A DNA stretch of 64,000 nucleotides from Faecalicatena contorta (GTDB taxonomy: Bacteria; Bacillota; Clostridia; Lachnospirales; Lachnospiraceae), in the NCBI RefSeq assembly GCF_003149105.1, contig NZ_QGDS01000002.1, forward strand, positions 248,001 through 312,000, given 5' to 3'. Positions 46,601-55,600 of the stretch are shown piece after piece. Within the stretch, counting starts at the first letter, position 1. Each line of letters starts with the position of its first letter. The position numbers and the translations under genes were made by a program. The notes below the pieces were generated by a model. The model ran no database searches and was not told the DNA's origin. It was given only the letters and a program-made list of their open reading frames with translations.

Positions 46601-46718
46601 GAAACCGGCAGAGATTGACTTGCTGTATACGGTGGCTCGGGTTGTATTTTCAGAGAAGACTGGGATTTATTTTACCAATAGAAAAGAAAATCTGCATGAG
46701 TTACTCGAGGAATATTAA
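40602..46718 (+). CDS. Cyclic beta-1,2-glucan synthase, N-terminal part (GT84 and glucoamylase-like domains)
   Basis: 2038 residues from a TTG start (AAGGAGGAG six bases upstream). It corresponds to the first two thirds of NdvB/Cgs proteins. An N-terminal membrane helix (about 15-38) and initiator-like region lead to two more helices near 450-490. The GT84 glucosyltransferase part shows ITLDADTNLLRD near residue 655 and the QxxRW-like HRWLRGDWQLLPW, followed by further membrane helices (about 840-1010). A large glucoamylase-like (transglycosylase, GH189-type) domain follows, ending near SYMAHHQGMNLAAINNYL. The last 450 residues are the first GH94-like beta-sandwich. It polymerises UDP-glucose into beta-1,2-glucan across the membrane. 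The remaining GH94 part is a separate gene directly downstream. Confidence 0.88.
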   Translation: MQSLLGRINFYINSPLLLVIFLILIALFCFVLLMLYYRFNHFLKKVHFPACFPEEGDKPGPSEWEKEMLDLAESHSEIRLNGHSLVLNDYNQAAYKKLNKIGDSISAVSNDIISLIPAARWFFDNFQMLYREIKKVRTSGTSYAVLPVLKGKEYRNFPRIYIVAKRMVALSGGHLSEENIDLMLKAYQQKISLTDKEIWALPEVLGFCLLEEIIVIADEILHIIDVKSKAEKFLQEKLTDEQGAADISALLCKIDEDLRRNYSFHAHVIYLLKNMSFDEAAIERYLGYHFGSMKRQVKSSGIIQEEGKIESFLETNIRTLIVSLRDINELDEEKFFEEYSCLEQILSQDPDGVYSKMDVESRGMYRGVIVKLSLRYRLMEEKIAKDCLELAVQGREDLHCSHHVGAYLLGKGYPILKAKALGKPIPKSIKKRMNVKGLLYFIALFLIISGLSACLFYAFQILGGMQNTSRQVITLLAAMPLLIGISIEITNFIFTKRIMVKKIPSLNYLEEIGPDARTFVVMPVIVSSKEQGMEYIERLHKHYLANRQPNLYFALLLDFEDSPDEFMEKDKVIEDTLAARMKELNELHPSEHQRFSLFFRCRKWNEAENCYMGWERKRGKLEEFNSLLNGTRKENTTFSSIYCDEKLLTTFRYAITLDADTNLLRDNASKLVGLIDHPLNRPILDTACQKVTEGYVIIQPSVRNHIVDKDGSRFTKIFGGESGLAHYGAAISDSYQDIFDEGIYIGKGIYDIKTFHKVLHNKIPENRILSHDLFESCYARTAFSSTAKIMDNFPNSVLSFLKREHRWLRGDWQLLPWLFLKTSDGRKLGALSKWKIFDNMRRSLVPLSKTLFVLLNLAWMPKAYYLWLPFIFFNDIFTLVILLFTVITQKLARPQLAFVYKGFLKELAAKLERAFLEFVITPYRAYIASDAIVRTMYRIFISKKNLLHWNTAEAVDASIVNTRKGYFLTMWSSLLPAAVLIIILFMGYLNPAGMVLTAILIAVWSLAFEIAYQISRPEEKLHSRDKKQDSELLLDTARRTWQFFKELSTKENNWLCPDNYQISVVEKISDKTSPTNVGLQFLAILSARDLGFETLSSTVEAVENLMETVQKMPKWKGHLYNWYHIQTLEVLDPAYISTVDSGNFLGHLVALKNGLLEQIDKAVYPDKFLSELRIAVENCNEELQIRTGKPAADGLREEYQRIGDLIEDLADIWENLNERDLKPPVDYPWTRQLMNHIDSIVHEAAALELKEESFSSYPALSHTGLEVNKFANSMIDRIKALSNKIDSILEEVDFQFLFNENRMLFHIGYHVSSHTLDDGCYDLMASESALTSLLAIALGEVPLKHWYKLGRPLTVVKGIPCFVSWSGTMFEYLMPNLVFKEYEGSVYAETSRAAVLQHMKYAKEAEIPWGISESQYYRFDLNSNYQYKAFGVPKLRLQPVRKDSLVVAPYATMLALDVAEEECMQNLKKLKELGAFGVYGFYESVDFNVPNSVELTPYCIVKSYMAHHQGMNLAAINNYLNEGILRERFHAEMMIKTSEVLLEEKRDSYLVSIAKQGYTIKIGKPLFKENIYSNRYVNRAGVNPPVVNYLSNGKYSLMITTDGDGLSKYKDRMLYRWKSDIYANTGNYIYIKDIKQGKFWSTTYHPTRRTPEDYHVVFYPHQAEFKRRDGDISTHMIVSLDADHNFEIRKVIFTNHGNEEKQLEVTSYLEVVDDTHLAELSHPAFNKLFLESEYLEEQEIFLSKRRRKRETDNPYVMHMVKTGAKLCKKLEYENDRKRFIGRNNTLENPDSVVNSISFFNNSGFCNDPIMSLRAQLCIEAGETACISFITGVCSSKEEAIKIAAELDVSYRIDDVLEKFRLQTNLELKYLEITRTQLNAFQDLISPVFYPAGIYRGPDENIRRNFMNQSFLWKFGISGDNPILLLMVRSIREERIVKDVLKAYEYLRINRVMVDLVILIDSKHGYLQAVDELIRDMTSSLRIYDSGREKPSFFTLHTYEMKPAEIDLLYTVARVVFSEKTGIYFTNRKENLHELLEEY

Positions 46719-46738
46719 GTTTTAAGGAGGAAGAGGCT

Positions 46739-49171
46739 TTGGACACAGCATATGCACCAACAACACAGGAGAAGGAAACGGAAGATTATGAGTTTTTTAA
46801 TGGCTTCGGGGCATTTACCTGTGAGGGCAGGGAATATGAAATTTTGCTGGAGGGCGATAACAGACCGCCTGCACCCTGGATTAATGTTGTCTCAAACAAG
46901 AGTTTTGGATTCCAGATATCGGAGTCGGGCGGGGGCTTTACCTGGAGTACAAACAGCAGAGAAAATAAGCTTACGCCCTGGTCCAACGACCCGGTAAGTG
47001 ACAGCGCTTCCGAGGCAATCTATATTATGGATGAAATAACCGGTGAGGTAATGACTCCCATGTCTCTGGGAAGGTCTGACAGGGGCATTTACCGGGTAAG
47101 ACATGGCTTTGGATATAGCAGGTTCCTTCATGAGGAAGCACTCATTGACCAGGAGCTGACGGTTTTTACCCCTTTGGATGAGTCATTGAAGCTATGGAGC
47201 CTTAAGCTGACGAATCGTTCCGATAAAGTGAAATATTTAAGTCTGACCTATTATGTGGAATGGGTTATAGGCACCCAAAGGGAGCACACCAATCCCTATA
47301 TTCTGACCACCTATGACAATGAGCATGAATGTTTATATGCCAAGAACATTTATACTATGAATTTTCAAAACAACTATTCCTACCTGTTTTCCAGTGAAAC
47401 AATTGCCGGTTATACCGGCGACAGACAGGAGTTTTTGGGGAGGAGGGGCAGCATCAGGGAACCCCGGGGAGCGGAAGTCAAGCTGTCCTGCAATACGGGG
47501 GTATGCTATGATCCTTGCGGAGCAATTCAGGTATCCATAGCGATACAGCCCCAGGAGAGTAAGACGGTATTATTTGGGCTGGGGCAGAGCAGCAGTTTTG
47601 GCGAAATATACAAAATGAAAGACAAGTACAGGGAGGCAGCCGCCGCTGATAAGGAGCTTGACCGGGTGAGAGCCTATTGGGACGGATTATTAGGGACAGT
47701 GCAGGTAAAAACGAAGGACAGGACAGTGGATATCCTGGTTAACGGCTGGCTGCTCTATCAGACGGTGTCCTGCCGTATTCAGGCGAGGGCAGGCTTTTAT
47801 CAATGCGGAGGAGCTTATGGGTACCGTGACCAGCTTCAGGATGCCCTTTCCCTTCTCTTTACAGATTCAAGTTTTCTGCGCAGGCAAATTTTAATTGCCT
47901 GCAGCAGGCAGTTTGAGGAAGGGGATGTCCAGCATTGGTGGCATCCTCCAATGGGGACCGGGGTAAGAACGAGAATAACCGATGACTTACTATGGCTGCC
48001 TTATTGCACCGCTGCCTATATCCGAAGCACCGGAGATGCCACAATTTTAAAAGAAACGGTACCTTACATTAAGGGTCCAATGCTTAAGGAAGAACAGCAG
48101 GAGGCTATGTTTATCCCTGAGATATCTCAGTGTTCCGATAATGTTTATAATCATTGTAAAAAAGCTATCGACCGGACCTGTTTCGGAGAACATGGACTTC
48201 CCCTTATGGGTGGAGGGGACTGGAATGACGGTATGAATGAGGTGGGAATGCTGGGGAAGGGAGAGAGTGTCTGGCTAGCCTGGTTTTTGTATACCGTATT
48301 GGGTGACTTCATTCCTTTGTGCAATCAGGAAGACGATGGGGCCTACGGCAGGGAACTGGAGGAGAAACGGGAAGCGCTGCTTCAAAACATTGAAGAACAC
48401 GCCTGGGATGGAGAGTGGTATCTCCGTGCCTTTTACGATGACGGCACAAAGCTCGGTTCAAATGAAAACGATGAGTGCAGAATAGATTCCATCAGCCAGT
48501 CCTGGAGCGTGATATCAAAGGGGGCAAAAGAGGAGAGGGCGAAAACAGCAATGCAGTCGGCATGGCGCTATCTGGTAAAGGAGGAGGAAGCCCTTTCCCT
48601 GCTTTTGGCGCCGCCCTTTAATAAGACAAACAAAAATCCAGGCTATATCAAAAATTATATCCCCGGCATACGGGAAAACGGAGGCCAGTATACCCATGCG
48701 GCGGCTTGGCTGGCCATTGCCGCATCCATGCAGCAGGACTATCAGATGGCTCAAACTCTGTTCACTATACTGAACCCTATTCACGTTACGCAAGACAGGA
48801 AAGATGTGCTCAGATACGAGAAAGAACCATATGTAATGACAGCGGATATATCCCTCAGCCCGCCCTATACCGGAAGAGGGGGCTGGAGCTGGTACACGGG
48901 TTCCGCAGGCTGGATGTATCAGGGGCTGTTAAGCTGGTTTCTGGGTATTCGGAAAGAGGGGAATGAGCTGATTATTGATCCGGCGACTCCTGCAAGTTTC
49001 GGAGAGTTCTCCATTGAATATAAGTACGGGGGGTCTCTCTACGAGATTAGCGTTGAAAGCAGAAGCAAGGGAAGGCTGACAACAGAAGCAGTTACTGTGG
49101 ATGACAGGTTGATTCAGGGGAACAGAGTTTTGTTGGAGGATGACGGAAAAATTCATCGGATTATTGTATAG
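46739..49171 (+). CDS. Cyclic beta-1,2-glucan synthase, C-terminal part (GH94 phosphorylase-like)
   Basis: 810 residues from TTG 46739 with AAGGAGG eight bases upstream and only 20 bp after the previous stop. It contains a beta-sandwich (about 20-290, beginning FFNGFGAFTCEGREYEILL) and an alpha6/alpha6 barrel with the GH94 catalytic motif GGGDWNDGMNEVG (general acid near Asp497). In single-chain NdvB proteins this region sets chain length by phosphorolysis. It has no membrane segment or signal, so it acts in the cytosol, either with the upstream protein or as a free beta-1,2-glucan or cellobiose-type phosphorylase. Together the two chains total about 2850 residues, the length of intact NdvB. 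Confidence 0.88.
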   Translation: MDTAYAPTTQEKETEDYEFFNGFGAFTCEGREYEILLEGDNRPPAPWINVVSNKSFGFQISESGGGFTWSTNSRENKLTPWSNDPVSDSASEAIYIMDEITGEVMTPMSLGRSDRGIYRVRHGFGYSRFLHEEALIDQELTVFTPLDESLKLWSLKLTNRSDKVKYLSLTYYVEWVIGTQREHTNPYILTTYDNEHECLYAKNIYTMNFQNNYSYLFSSETIAGYTGDRQEFLGRRGSIREPRGAEVKLSCNTGVCYDPCGAIQVSIAIQPQESKTVLFGLGQSSSFGEIYKMKDKYREAAAADKELDRVRAYWDGLLGTVQVKTKDRTVDILVNGWLLYQTVSCRIQARAGFYQCGGAYGYRDQLQDALSLLFTDSSFLRRQILIACSRQFEEGDVQHWWHPPMGTGVRTRITDDLLWLPYCTAAYIRSTGDATILKETVPYIKGPMLKEEQQEAMFIPEISQCSDNVYNHCKKAIDRTCFGEHGLPLMGGGDWNDGMNEVGMLGKGESVWLAWFLYTVLGDFIPLCNQEDDGAYGRELEEKREALLQNIEEHAWDGEWYLRAFYDDGTKLGSNENDECRIDSISQSWSVISKGAKEERAKTAMQSAWRYLVKEEEALSLLLAPPFNKTNKNPGYIKNYIPGIRENGGQYTHAAAWLAIAASMQQDYQMAQTLFTILNPIHVTQDRKDVLRYEKEPYVMTADISLSPPYTGRGGWSWYTGSAGWMYQGLLSWFLGIRKEGNELIIDPATPASFGEFSIEYKYGGSLYEISVESRSKGRLTTEAVTVDDRLIQGNRVLLEDDGKIHRIIV

Positions 49172-49279
49172 CGCCTCAGGATATATTGAAATTAAAAATA
49201 AAACAATAATACTCACCGGTTTGCAGAAATATGTTACAATAAAATAATTATTTATTATTTTTATTAGAGGAGGTTCTGC

Positions 49280-52200
49280 ATGTCATTACAGTTTATTTTT
49301 GGAAATTCCGGTGCAGGGAAATCCTATTATTTATATCAAAAAGTTATTGAGGAATCTATGAAGAATCCGGACAAGAATTATCTTGTTTTGGTGCCGGAGC
49401 AGTTTACGATGCAGACCCAGAAAGATTTGTGTGTGATGCATCCCCGTCATGGGATTATGAATATCGATGTTTTAAGTTTCGGCAGGCTTGCCCACCGTGT
49501 TTTTGAAGAGATTGGCGGGGATGTGAAACAAGTTCTGGATGATGAGGGAAAAAACTTAATTCTGCGTAAAATTGCAGGTGATTATGAGGATGAGCTGAGG
49601 GTTTTGCGCGGAAACCTGAAGAAGCAGGGATATATCAGTGAGGTGAAGTCCGTGATTTCGGAGTTTACCCAGTATGGAATCGGGCCGGAAAAGCTGGACG
49701 AATTTATAGAGGATCTGGGACAAGACAGCCATCTTTATTATAAGCTTGAGGATATCAGGAAGGTCTACGAAGGTTTTGAAAACTACCTTGCTGATAAATA
49801 TATTACAAAAGAAGAATTGCTGGATGTACTCAGTGAGGCGGTGCCTAAGTCTGCACTTTTGCAGAAAAGTGTGATAGTGCTGGATGGATTTACCGGGTTT
49901 ACGCCGGTTCAGAATAAGCTTTTAGGGGAACTGATGAAAACTTGTGAGAAAGTCATGGTCACGGTACTGATGGATGGACGTGAAGATCCGTATATGTACC
50001 GGCACCCTTACCAGTTATTTGCACTGAGTAAACAAATGGTGACAGGGTTGGTGCAGATTGCAAGGGAACGCCGGGTTGAGATAGAGGAGGAAGTCCGCCT
50101 GTATCACAAACCGGTGTACCGTTTTCGGAATAATGAGACATTGGGGTTCCTGGAATCTGAGCTGTTCCGGTACTCAAAAAAGCAATACGAAAAGAAGCAG
50201 GATGCCCTCACAGTCCATGCGGCAAGAAATCCCAGGCAGGAGGCGGAATATGTAGCATCCCAGATCCGGCGTCTGGTGAGAGCGGAGAGTTTACGCTACA
50301 GGGATATTGCGGTCATAGCAGGTGATTTGAATACCTATGCCGTACATATGGAAAAGGCTTGTGATATTTATGAAATCCCAGTATTCATGGATCATAAAAA
50401 AAGTATTCTACTGAATGCCTTTGTGGAATATTTGAGGAGCCTTCTTGCTATGGCAGAACAGAATTTTTCCTATGAAAGTGTATTTCGCTTTCTGCGTACC
50501 GGTATGAGCGGATTCAGCCGCCGGGAAGTGGATATGATGGAAAACTATGTACTGGCATTAGGATTGAAGGGATATAAAAAATGGCAGGCGGCATGGGTGA
50601 GACGTACTTCCGGTATGGATGGAGACGTACTGGCGGCCTTAAATGGGCTGCGGGTCCGTTTTGTGGAACAGATAGATTCACTGGTGTACGTGCTGAAACA
50701 GCGGAATAAAACTGTAGGGGATGTTACGGCGGCAGTGTATGAGTTTTTAGCCGGGCAGCAGATCCAGGTCCGGTTAAAAGAGATGGAAAATAAGTTTCAG
50801 GAGCAGGGGGAGCTGGCATTAGCAAAAGAATATGCACAGATATACCGGATTACCATTGAATTGTTTGACAAGTTTGTGGAGCTTCTAGGGGAAGAGCGGA
50901 TTTCTTTAAAAGAATATTGTGAGCTGCTGGATGCAGGACTTACGGAAGCCAAAGTTGGCGTGATTCCTCCCAGTCTGGACCAGGTGGTTATTGGAGATGT
51001 GGAGCGGACACGTCTAAAGGATGTGAAAGCGCTGTTTTTTATTGGGGCAAATGATACCCTGCTTCCGGGAAACCTGGGACAGGGGGGACTGCTGTCTGAG
51101 CGGGACCGGGAGCACTTTGCGGAACAGAAAATCAGTCTTTCTCCCGGAGCAAAGGAAAAGACCTACATACAAAAGTTTTATTTATATATGAATCTGACGA
51201 AGCCTACAGAATACCTGTCACTTTCCTTTTCCAAGGTTTCGGCGGAAGGAAAAACCCTGCGCCCTGCCTATTTGATACAGGATATTCTAAGGCTCTATCC
51301 CTCACTGAAAATCATAGATGAGGATAAGAAAAGCCTGGCTGAGACAGAGCTGACATGGAAGACTGCAGAGGCCTGCCTGGTGCAGGGGCTTCGTGACAGA
51401 AGAGCGGGACTTTCAGAAGAATGGAGGGAACTTTATACCTGGTATGCGAAGAAGAACTCTGTAGATAGGATACTGGATGCAGCATTTTTCAAAAAAGAGC
51501 CGGGCAGGCTGGGGCAAGGGGTGGCAGAACAGATCTATGGGGATGCTTCCCGGTTTAGTGTGACCCGGCTGGAGCGTTTTGCTTCCTGTGCTTACGCCCA
51601 TTTTCTTACATATGGGCTGCGCCTTTCAGACCGGGAGCAGTATCAGTTTGAGGCTATGGACCTGGGGAATATTGCTCATCAGTCTATGGAACGTTTTTCC
51701 AAAAAGGCAGATGCAAGTCAGACAGCATGGACCGGGATGGAGGAAGAGCTGCGCAGTCAATTGATTGAGGAAAGTGTGGAAGAAAGTATTGCAGATTATG
51801 GGAATACAGTTCTTTACAGCACTGCACGCAACGAATATATGATAACACGGATTAAAAAGCTGATTCACCGTTCTGTGTGGGCTCTGACCGAGCAGTTGAA
51901 AAAAGGAGATTTTGTTCCCAGTGGTTATGAAATGAAGTTCGGCAGTGGTAAAATTGACAGAATTGACACTTGCGAAGATGAAAATAAAATATATGTAAAG
52001 GTTACAGATTACAAGACCGGCTCCAAGAATTTTGATATTACTGCATTTTACCACGGCCTGCAGATGCAGCTTCCCGTGTATCTGAATGCGGCTTTGGATA
52101 TGGAGCGGAAAAAGCACCCGGAGCAAGAGATACTTCCGGCAGGGGTCTTCTATTACAGAATGAAAGACCCAATTGTGGAAAAAGAGAAAAATGAATCCCT

Positions 52201-52636
52201 TTTGGAAGAAAAGCTGCTGAAAGAACTGAAGCTGGATGGACTTGTGAACGCGGATGATACGGTTATCAGACATTTAGAACGGGATCTGAGCGGAAATTCC
52301 AATCTGATACCCGTGGGGAAGAATAAAGACGGCAGCCTGAGCCGTTATTCCAAGGTACTTTCTCCAGAAGAATTTGGAATACTTCTAGATTACACGAAGA
52401 GAAAAGAGCAGGCGTTAAAGGATAGAATTCTAAGCGGGGAAACTGCCGCCCAGCCTTATGAGCTGGGAACTGAGACGGGGTGTGATTACTGTGCATACAG
52501 AGATATCTGCGGATTCGATCCCCGGCTTACGGGCTATGAATATCAAAGTATGGAGAAGCTTGGAAGGCAGGAGATTGTGGAAAAAATGAAACAAATGGGA
52601 GAGGAGCAGGACGATGGGCGTGAAATGGACCAGTGA
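49280..52636 (+). CDS. addB: Helicase-nuclease subunit AddB
   Basis: 1118 residues. N-terminal ATP-binding GNSGAGKS, a family-typical VPEQFTMQTQKDL, and a C-terminal RecB-type nuclease with an iron-sulfur cluster: one cysteine in ERFASCAYAHF and three in CDYCAYRDIC. With AddA it degrades double-stranded ends up to a Chi site and prepares them for RecA. AGAGGAGG precedes ATG 49280. It overlaps addA by 23 bp. Confidence 0.95.
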   Translation: MSLQFIFGNSGAGKSYYLYQKVIEESMKNPDKNYLVLVPEQFTMQTQKDLCVMHPRHGIMNIDVLSFGRLAHRVFEEIGGDVKQVLDDEGKNLILRKIAGDYEDELRVLRGNLKKQGYISEVKSVISEFTQYGIGPEKLDEFIEDLGQDSHLYYKLEDIRKVYEGFENYLADKYITKEELLDVLSEAVPKSALLQKSVIVLDGFTGFTPVQNKLLGELMKTCEKVMVTVLMDGREDPYMYRHPYQLFALSKQMVTGLVQIARERRVEIEEEVRLYHKPVYRFRNNETLGFLESELFRYSKKQYEKKQDALTVHAARNPRQEAEYVASQIRRLVRAESLRYRDIAVIAGDLNTYAVHMEKACDIYEIPVFMDHKKSILLNAFVEYLRSLLAMAEQNFSYESVFRFLRTGMSGFSRREVDMMENYVLALGLKGYKKWQAAWVRRTSGMDGDVLAALNGLRVRFVEQIDSLVYVLKQRNKTVGDVTAAVYEFLAGQQIQVRLKEMENKFQEQGELALAKEYAQIYRITIELFDKFVELLGEERISLKEYCELLDAGLTEAKVGVIPPSLDQVVIGDVERTRLKDVKALFFIGANDTLLPGNLGQGGLLSERDREHFAEQKISLSPGAKEKTYIQKFYLYMNLTKPTEYLSLSFSKVSAEGKTLRPAYLIQDILRLYPSLKIIDEDKKSLAETELTWKTAEACLVQGLRDRRAGLSEEWRELYTWYAKKNSVDRILDAAFFKKEPGRLGQGVAEQIYGDASRFSVTRLERFASCAYAHFLTYGLRLSDREQYQFEAMDLGNIAHQSMERFSKKADASQTAWTGMEEELRSQLIEESVEESIADYGNTVLYSTARNEYMITRIKKLIHRSVWALTEQLKKGDFVPSGYEMKFGSGKIDRIDTCEDENKIYVKVTDYKTGSKNFDITAFYHGLQMQLPVYLNAALDMERKKHPEQEILPAGVFYYRMKDPIVEKEKNESLLEEKLLKELKLDGLVNADDTVIRHLERDLSGNSNLIPVGKNKDGSLSRYSKVLSPEEFGILLDYTKRKEQALKDRILSGETAAQPYELGTETGCDYCAYRDICGFDPRLTGYEYQSMEKLGRQEIVEKMKQMGEEQDDGREMDQ

Positions 52637-55600
52637 ACAGCAGAAGGTCATTGACTTGAGAAACCGTAATATTTTGGTTTCGGCGGCAGCCGGTTCCGGG
52701 AAGACTGCAGTGCTTGTAGAGCGGATTATTCAGATGTTGACAGATGAGGATAATCCAGTAAATGTGGATAAGCTTTTGATTGTGACATTTACAGAGGCTG
52801 CAGCAGCAGAAATGAAGGAACGTATCCGGGAGGCAGTTGAAAAGAAATTGGAAGAACACCCCGGGAATGTCCACCTGCAGCGGCAGGCTACTCTGATACA
52901 CAGCGCACAAATTACAACGATACATAGCTTCTGTCTTTCTGTAATACGGGATCATTTTCATGTGCTGGATATTGACCCGGGTTTCCGGATTGGAGAGGAA
53001 GGGGAATTAAAGCTGCTGAAACAGGATGTCCTGGACGAATTACTGGAAGAACGCTATATAGACGCCGGGACAGACTTTCTGGAGTTTGTGGAGAAATTCA
53101 GTACAGGGCGCAATGATAAGAAAATAGAAGAAGTTATCTTAAAGCTTTATGAGTATTCCAGAAGTTATCCCCAGCCGGATGTATGGCTGGAGAGCTGTGC
53201 AAAAAGCTACGAAACGGAGGCTGAAAACTCTTCCTGCATAGAGCGTGTAGAAGAACTGGTGAGGCAAAAGTCGGAGGATATGCTGTATATTTTGGATGAG
53301 GGGCTCCGGGTATGTGACATGCCGGACGGTCCTTATATGTATGGCGAGATGCTGGAATCTGATAAACTGATTTTTTCCAATCTGTTAAAGGCAGAAAACT
53401 TTGAAGCTATGTACCAGAGGATTCAGGGAATTAGCTGGAAGCGGCTCTCCACGAAGAAAGACGAAACGGTGGATAGGTCTAAAAGAGAACGGGTGAAGGC
53501 GCTGCGTGAAAAAGTTAAGAAGATGGCAAAGGATATTACAGAAACGTATTTTTACGAAGAACCAGAAGAAATTTTCCTTGATATGGAAGAATCTGCGGAT
53601 ACTATGCGGGTTATCACTGGACTTGTGAAAGAGTTCGCAGCCGCATTTTCGGAAAAGAAGCAGAGTAAAAATATGATTGACTTCAGTGATATGGAGCAGT
53701 TTGCAATGCAAATCCTGACTGAAGAGGGGGAAGACGGACTGGTTCCATCACCGGCAGCAAAAGAATATCAAGAGCGGTTTGTAGAGGTCATGATTGATGA
53801 ATACCAGGACAGCAACCTGATTCAGGAAGCAATTTTAACCAGTGTGTCTACGGTCAGCAAAGGGGAAAATAATATATTTATGGTGGGGGACGTAAAACAG
53901 AGTATCTACCGTTTTCGTCTCTCCAGGCCTGAACTGTTTATGGAGAAATATGATACATACAGCCAGGAGGAGGGCAGCAGGCAGAGAATTGACCTGCATA
54001 AAAACTTCCGGAGCAGGGAAGAGGTTTTAACCAGTGTAAATTTTATTTTTGAGCAGATTATGCGAAAAGAGTTAGGCGGAATCCTTTACGACGAGGAAGC
54101 CGCACTTTGCCCCGGTGCATCCTATGAGCCACAGACGGACGGGGCGGGAGAAAGCATTTACCAGACGGAGCTCCTTTTGGTTGACACTTCGGAACCGGAA
54201 ATCAAAGAGGCGGCAGATGCAGAACCGGAAGAGAGAAAGCAGAAGGGGGGAATCCGCCGGGAGATGGAAGCACGGGCTGTGGCACGCCGCATCAAGGAGC
54301 TTCTGCAAAGTGGAAGGGTGCTGGACAAGGCATCCGGGGCATACCGTGCCCCTAAATATGGAGATATAGTAATTCTAACCAGAAGTATAAAGGGCTGGGC
54401 GGATGTGTTCGCAGCAGTATTAGGTGAAGAAGGGATTCCTGCATATGCAGGCAGCCGGGAGGGATATTTTGAAACCTATGAGGTAAGTGTTCTGCTGGAT
54501 TATTTGAAGATATTGGATAACTTTATGCAGGAACTGCCATTGACGGCTATTTTAACCTCTCCATTTGTGGGGCTGGAGGCAGAACAGCTTGCAGCTATCC
54601 GGAATGCTTATCCGGATATGGCCTTTCATGAGGCAGTACTGGAATATGCTTCTGGAGAGTCATATGAAGGGCATTTGCAGGACGTTCTGAAAGAATTTTT
54701 GGAGACTCTGAATCATTTTCGGGAAATGGTTCCTTATACTGCTATTCATGATTTATTATGGCATATCATTGAAGATACCGGATATGGAACGTTTATTGCG
54801 GCAATGCCAGGAGGCGCACAGCGTACGGCGAATGTGGAAATGCTGGTGGAAAAGGCGGCTGCGTTCGAGGGAACAAGTTATAAAGGACTGTTTAATTTTG
54901 TACGATATATCGGACAGTTAAAAAAGTACGATGTGGATTATGGAGAAGCGAATATTGCGGATGAGCAGTCGGATACGGTCCGTATAATGACAATTCATAA
55001 GAGTAAGGGACTGGAATTTCCCATTGTATTTGTATGTGGTATGGGAAAACAGTTTAACACCCAGGACGTTAAGAGCAGTATCGTAATCCATCCGAAATGG
55101 GGCGTGGGCATTGATGCTATTGATTTGGAAAAAAGAACAAAAATCCCAACCATTTTGAAAAAGGTTATCCAGGAAGAAATTATGCGGGAAAGCCTGGGGG
55201 AAGAACTGAGAGTATTATATGTGGCATTGACGCGGGCGAAGGAGAAGTTGATTATAACAGGTGAACTGTCTGATGCTGCTGAGGTGCTTGAGCAGTACCA
55301 GACACAAAATCATGGAGAAAAAGGATCTCCTTTACCTTATTATGTGCTGGCAGGTGCGCGTTCCTATCTGGACTGGATTTTGCCTGTTATTCCAAAGCTC
55401 TCGGGGGAAGTTCCCTTTCAGGTGCATGTAGCAGACTGCTGGAATGTGGCTGTGTCGGACTGCGTGGAAACTCAGACGGAGAGTCTTGCCAGGGATGTGC
55501 TGGAGCATTGGAATACGGATGCCATTTATCATCCTCAGCTTCATAGCAAATTAAAGGAGCAGCTGGAGTATTCCTATCCTTATGAAGAGGAAGGAAGACT

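Noticed and set aside
46700-46745. Sequencing frameshift as the cause of the glucan synthase split
   Set aside because: A stop, a 20-bp gap, a full ribosome site and a good TTG start lie between the two frames, which a single base error would not create.
48515-49216. Minus-strand frames over the GH94 gene
   Set aside because: Antisense shadows of a conserved catalytic domain.
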